Of a stretch of DNA of 64,000 nucleotides, positions 60,742 through 64,000 are shown piece by piece. The first letter of the stretch is position 1, and each line of letters opens with the position of its first letter. The DNA is from Rhyzopertha dominica (lineage: Eukaryota > Arthropoda > Insecta > Coleoptera > Bostrichidae): NCBI GenBank assembly GCA_025024175.1, contig QCXZ01000041.1:36761786-36825785 (forward strand), given 5' to 3'. Both the position numbers and the translations under genes were made by a program. The notes below the pieces were generated by a model. That model saw only the letters and a program-made list of their open reading frames with translations, was not told the origin of the DNA and searched no databases.

Positions 60742-61110
60742 TTACAAAAGGCAACACCTAAGCTCCAAAGGTAAATAACTGTAGATTTTATAAATGCTGA
60801 ACGCAAAACTTCTCTCAAAACGAGAGGTAGAGTGACGAGATGGAGTGATAAGACCTCTACTATGAATATTTAGATGATAAACATCCGTGCGAGAGGTAAT
60901 AATCTTCTCATACAAATAATTACGAGCCTTGAAGGAGATAAATCTGTAGAAAAAAGTAGCAGTCTTTAGGAGAAAACGATCCTGCATACATAGCCAGTTC
61001 AGCTCTGTAAGCCTATAAGACACATGGTTATGTCTGCGTATGCGATAAATGAAACGGATACATAAATTCTGTACAACTTGAATTCTCATTTTGTTTTCAA
61101 AATGTAAGAA
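60742..61110 (-). pseudogene. LINE reverse transcriptase C-terminal fragment
   Basis: A 115-codon frame on the minus strand (61089-60742) matches the segment after the RT thumb in Jockey/CR1-like LINEs: QVVQNLCIRFIYRIRRHNHV, ELNWLCMQDRFLLKTATFF and, near the end, RFERSFAFSIYKIYSYLP. Reading upstream of the Met adds GIFQFLHFENK in the same frame to about 61130. It resembles the LINE at 33.3-35.5 kb in kind, but I cannot say that it is the same family. It lacks a core and a tail. Confidence 0.7.
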
Positions 61111-61130
61111 TTGAAATATACCTGCACACA

Positions 61131-62404
61131 GTATGTGACAAAACTAAAACCTCGCTTAGAGCAACCATTACAGATCTGGATAAGACATGGCTATGACCAT
61201 ACAACAGTTGCAGGTCTGCTGTTTGTAAACAGCCAGTGATATGCTTTTTATATCTGAAGGTGTTATCCAGTTATCGGCGAGGTTTCCTTCTAGATTTAGC
61301 GACTGTACTAGACTCTACAGCTTGCTATTGCTTCTTGTGGAAGAACTAATTGTGACCTCCAAATTTGTTGTCATGGTCACAATAGAGCACTTTTACTTTC
61401 GGACTAAACACTTGACGACTGACTGACTACACCAACGACTAACTTTATCTGCTAGTTCTTACAACGTGCGAACTACACCCAACACCATGTTATGTTGTGG
61501 TGTTAGGCAGAACACGTTTATTACTTTATAAGTTTGTTAACCACTCAAGAAACACAGTTACAACAGCTAATGTAAAGTACAATGAAAGGCTCAATGACAT
61601 GACATCAGACTGTGACTGACTAGATGATAGACATCATGAAGCTGTAGATCGTCCCATTTTAAATTTTTGATGGGTTGTCTTCCCCTCTGCGAAGGTAAGC
61701 GCTAACAATTAAATATTTATCTCAAGGTTTATTCCGTCGCAAACAAAAGCTAACTTGTTATTTTTCTGATTAACGTAACCTAAATGTGGTGGTTTTGAAA
61801 AATCACCCTGTATATTCGGAACGTTATATACTGCTTCAATGTGCGCATATCCATAATGGAACAATCATAAACTACTTGTTTATATACTAATTCATGGATG
61901 TCTTTCTTGTTCATTCCTAAGCCTTCACCCTGCGTAAAATTATGAATATAGACCGTTGTTCCACCGGAAAGGGGAAATTAAAATTCCGGCAGCGAACGAC
62001 AAAGTGTCTAGGATAGCACGCCCTCATTATCCGGGCTCTACGTGATACCTATTAATTTACCTGCAGAACAGCGTGTAATAACTCGCAGAGAAAATACGAA
62101 TACGTTTTTAGATCGAACTGTCTAAATTTAGAAAAGAAACGCGAGCAGTAAAGATGGGTCGTTTGCGTATCCGTTACTGAAAGGCAGCGCTCGTCTTGTT
62201 AAAGGGGCATTACGTCTGAATGCGCCTTTTCATGGCGTATTATGTTACAAGGGGATATTTAGTATGGCGTATGACGGAGTTCCAGACGCGTAGGTATATA
62301 TTTAAAAACTTGTATACGTAGATGAGGGATTTCTGTCAAGCGAATGAGAGAAATTGGAGATTATTGTACGACTGGTTTACAGAAATCAAATAAATATGTT
62401 CAGT
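61131..62404. other. Non-coding stretch
   Basis: No gene or repeat recognised. Confidence 0.4.
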
Positions 62405-62780
62405 GCATTACTATTCGTTTCTTAATAAAATGAATAGGTTCATATCCGAACAAAGCGAATACAAACATTTCGTTTTCGCTCATTTATTTGTTTCGAGATA
62501 AAACAAGTACTAGTATTTGTTTATTCAATTCCGAATAAGACCAATACCAATATTGGCTTTCTAATATCGTTTTCTAATAAAACGAACACGGATATCCGTT
62601 TAATCCCTTCCGAATAAAACCAATACGATTATTCTTTTCCGAGTAAAATGAATACGAATATTCCTGTATTAATTTCCGAACAATACGAATACGCATATTT
62701 GTCTATTCTTATCTAATATTATTTGGGATAATTTTAAACTAGCATTGGTTCTACTGTATTCGAGTAACGAATATATTCGG
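62405..62780. repeat. Diverged short tandem repeat
   Basis: Variants of CCGAATAAAACCAATACGA recur at irregular steps of about 30-75 bp (62424, 62498, 62533, 62576, 62612, 62641 and 62684). The block ends with GGCAGCTCTAATC, reminiscent of a hAT terminus, but I find no left partner. Confidence 0.45.
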
Positions 62781-62899
62781 TACGAGCAGGCAGCTCTAAT
62801 CTTTTCATACAATGGAGTAGGAAAAGAAAGCAACATAGGTGTACGACGTATCCTAAGTAAATCATACGCTGAGAATTAATGGACACGAAAATCAGTTTA

Positions 62900-64000
62900 T
62901 GAAAGAATAATAGTAGTCGAAATTAAAGAAATGGGATCAAATACAACAATAGTTATTGCTACATATGAAGAAACGAAGACGACAACTTAACAATTAAGGA
63001 TAACTTTTGGAAGGAGTTAAATTTCGCATAAGAAACTAACAGAAATGTAGTTATTATTTCCGGAAATGGGAAAAGATTGATCGATTTTTGCGCCCAGAAC
63101 GATCTGCCGCTTACAAATACCTTCTATGAACATAAAAACATATACAAATACACCCGAGAAGTGGTAAGCGTACAGGAGATATCATTAATAGATTATGTAT
63201 TAATGGAACGTGATTATATGCCGTAATGAAGAATGTAGAGTCAGACGATGAAATTAGTAACGTTAACTATGTATATGGCAAAGATGTTGATTAAAAGATG
63301 TGAATTTATGAACAGAGAGAAGCAGGGAACGTTAGAGATAAAAATATTAAATCAGTCAAGTCATACAAACTTAATAACATTCAGGTATAGAAAGAGATCA
63401 GAGAAAGGGAAGCTAGGAAGCTCATCACGATCTACAAGAACGCTCACTAGAAGAATTATGGAGTAATTACAAAAATGTGGTAGAATCCACTGGAATCAGT
63501 AATTGTTAAATGAAGAAATCAAGAAAGAGATTAAAAAGAAAAAGTTAATAAAGGATTATTCCTTTGCCAGAACTAAACGGAGACTTTGGGATACATTTAC
63601 ATTCCCAATTTCTTTAAGCGTTTTAACAAACTTGTACACTGTAGATTGAACAATGGGATTTATTGCTATATAAACGTTTCTGAATAAATCACAAACATCT
63701 TGCTGTAAGATTCATTTTAAATTGTTTGCAAATTAAAATTAAACTGTTGTTGCTAAATGCAGAAAATGAAGAGAAGTTACAACAAGATGTAGAGTTGTGG
63801 TAGAATGAGCTAACAAAACGTAAAANGTTAATAAATACGCGCAAGACCTAGGAGTTANAATACAAAGTAATGGAAGTATGGATAAAGAAATAAATGAAAG
63901 AATCACTAGTGCAATAAAGGTGTACCACTCACTAAATAGGACTTTAATAAGTAAAAAGCAAATAAGTGAGAAGACAAAAATGACGGTATACAAGACCATT
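62900..64000 (+). pseudogene. RTE-like LINE with internal deletion, cut by window end
   Basis: Pieces of an apurinic-type endonuclease come first: VVEIKEMGSNTTIVIATYEE (about 62918), then NGKRLIDFCAQNDLPLTNTF (about 63067), YKYTREV and an IIDYVL-like stretch. A linker with EELWSNYKNVVESTGIS (about 63450) follows. At 63860-64000 the frame reads like the end of the RT domain: MDKEINERITSAIKVYHSLN and KTKMTVYKT. The RT core with the YADD box is missing between about 63560 and 63770, where unrelated AT-rich sequence lies. Many stops and frame changes occur, and there are ambiguous bases at 63826 and 63858. The element continues past the right edge. Confidence 0.75.

Noticed and set aside
1..64000. 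CRISPR arrays, bacterial operons or ribosome-binding sites
   Set aside because: The DNA is eukaryotic in every respect; no regularly spaced short repeats with unique spacers were seen.

Overview
The window is nuclear DNA of an AT-rich, repeat-rich eukaryote, most probably an insect or another arthropod. The evidence is a BEL/Pao LTR retrotransposon, a mariner transposase of the type with an N-terminal DUF4817-like helix-turn-helix, Jockey/CR1-like and RTE-like LINE fragments, short hAT-type elements and a spliced tyrosine recombinase gene with a 63-base intron. I could not fix the species. I recognise no ordinary cellular protein gene. Almost every supported feature is a mobile element, intact or decayed, set in AT-rich intergenic or intronic DNA.

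Layout. 2.1-2.5 kb: 130-bp repeats ending like a LINE or SINE 3' end. 4.5-4.7 kb: a small inverted-repeat element around a tRNA-like core. 5.4-6.5 kb: a dead mariner transposase. 6.7-7.7 kb: a tandem plus inverted repeat block. 9.1-9.5 kb: a short hAT-type element with an 8-bp target duplication. 11.1-11.35 kb: two tRNA-Thr-like sequences head to head in a 98-bp-armed palindrome. 11.4-18.7 kb: a TA-flanked terminal-inverted-repeat element split by a 5.8-kb BEL/Pao retrotransposon (161-bp LTRs, 5-bp target duplication, coding region broken in about ten places). Copies of a 350-bp dispersed repeat sit on either side in opposite orientation.

20.9-29 kb holds GC-rich non-coding patches and a 142-bp foldback. 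29.2-31.3 kb is the most interesting locus: a 135-bp hairpin element, then an open, two-exon tyrosine recombinase of Crypton type. Its R, K, HxxR and Y residues are all present, and 16-bp inverted repeats flank it. 33.3-35.5 kb: a decayed LINE with a TTA-repeat tail. 38.4 kb: a hammerhead-ribozyme-like motif. 42.9-47.6 kb: a cluster of tRNA-Thr(AGT)-derived repeats, including a nested palindrome of about 925 bp flanked by a 12-bp direct repeat, and tandem 358-bp units. 50.8-55.3 kb: two LINE fragments, a dead DDE transposase and LTR-like stretches. 59.4-60.5 kb: a non-autonomous hAT element with a perfect 8-bp target duplication. 60.7-61.1 kb and 62.9-64 kb: further LINE pieces, the last cut by the window end.

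The parts do not form a pathway. They record successive insertions by at least six element classes. The recombinase is the only protein here that looks able to function. The tRNA-derived palindromes and the recombinase locus are the best candidates for something not yet described.
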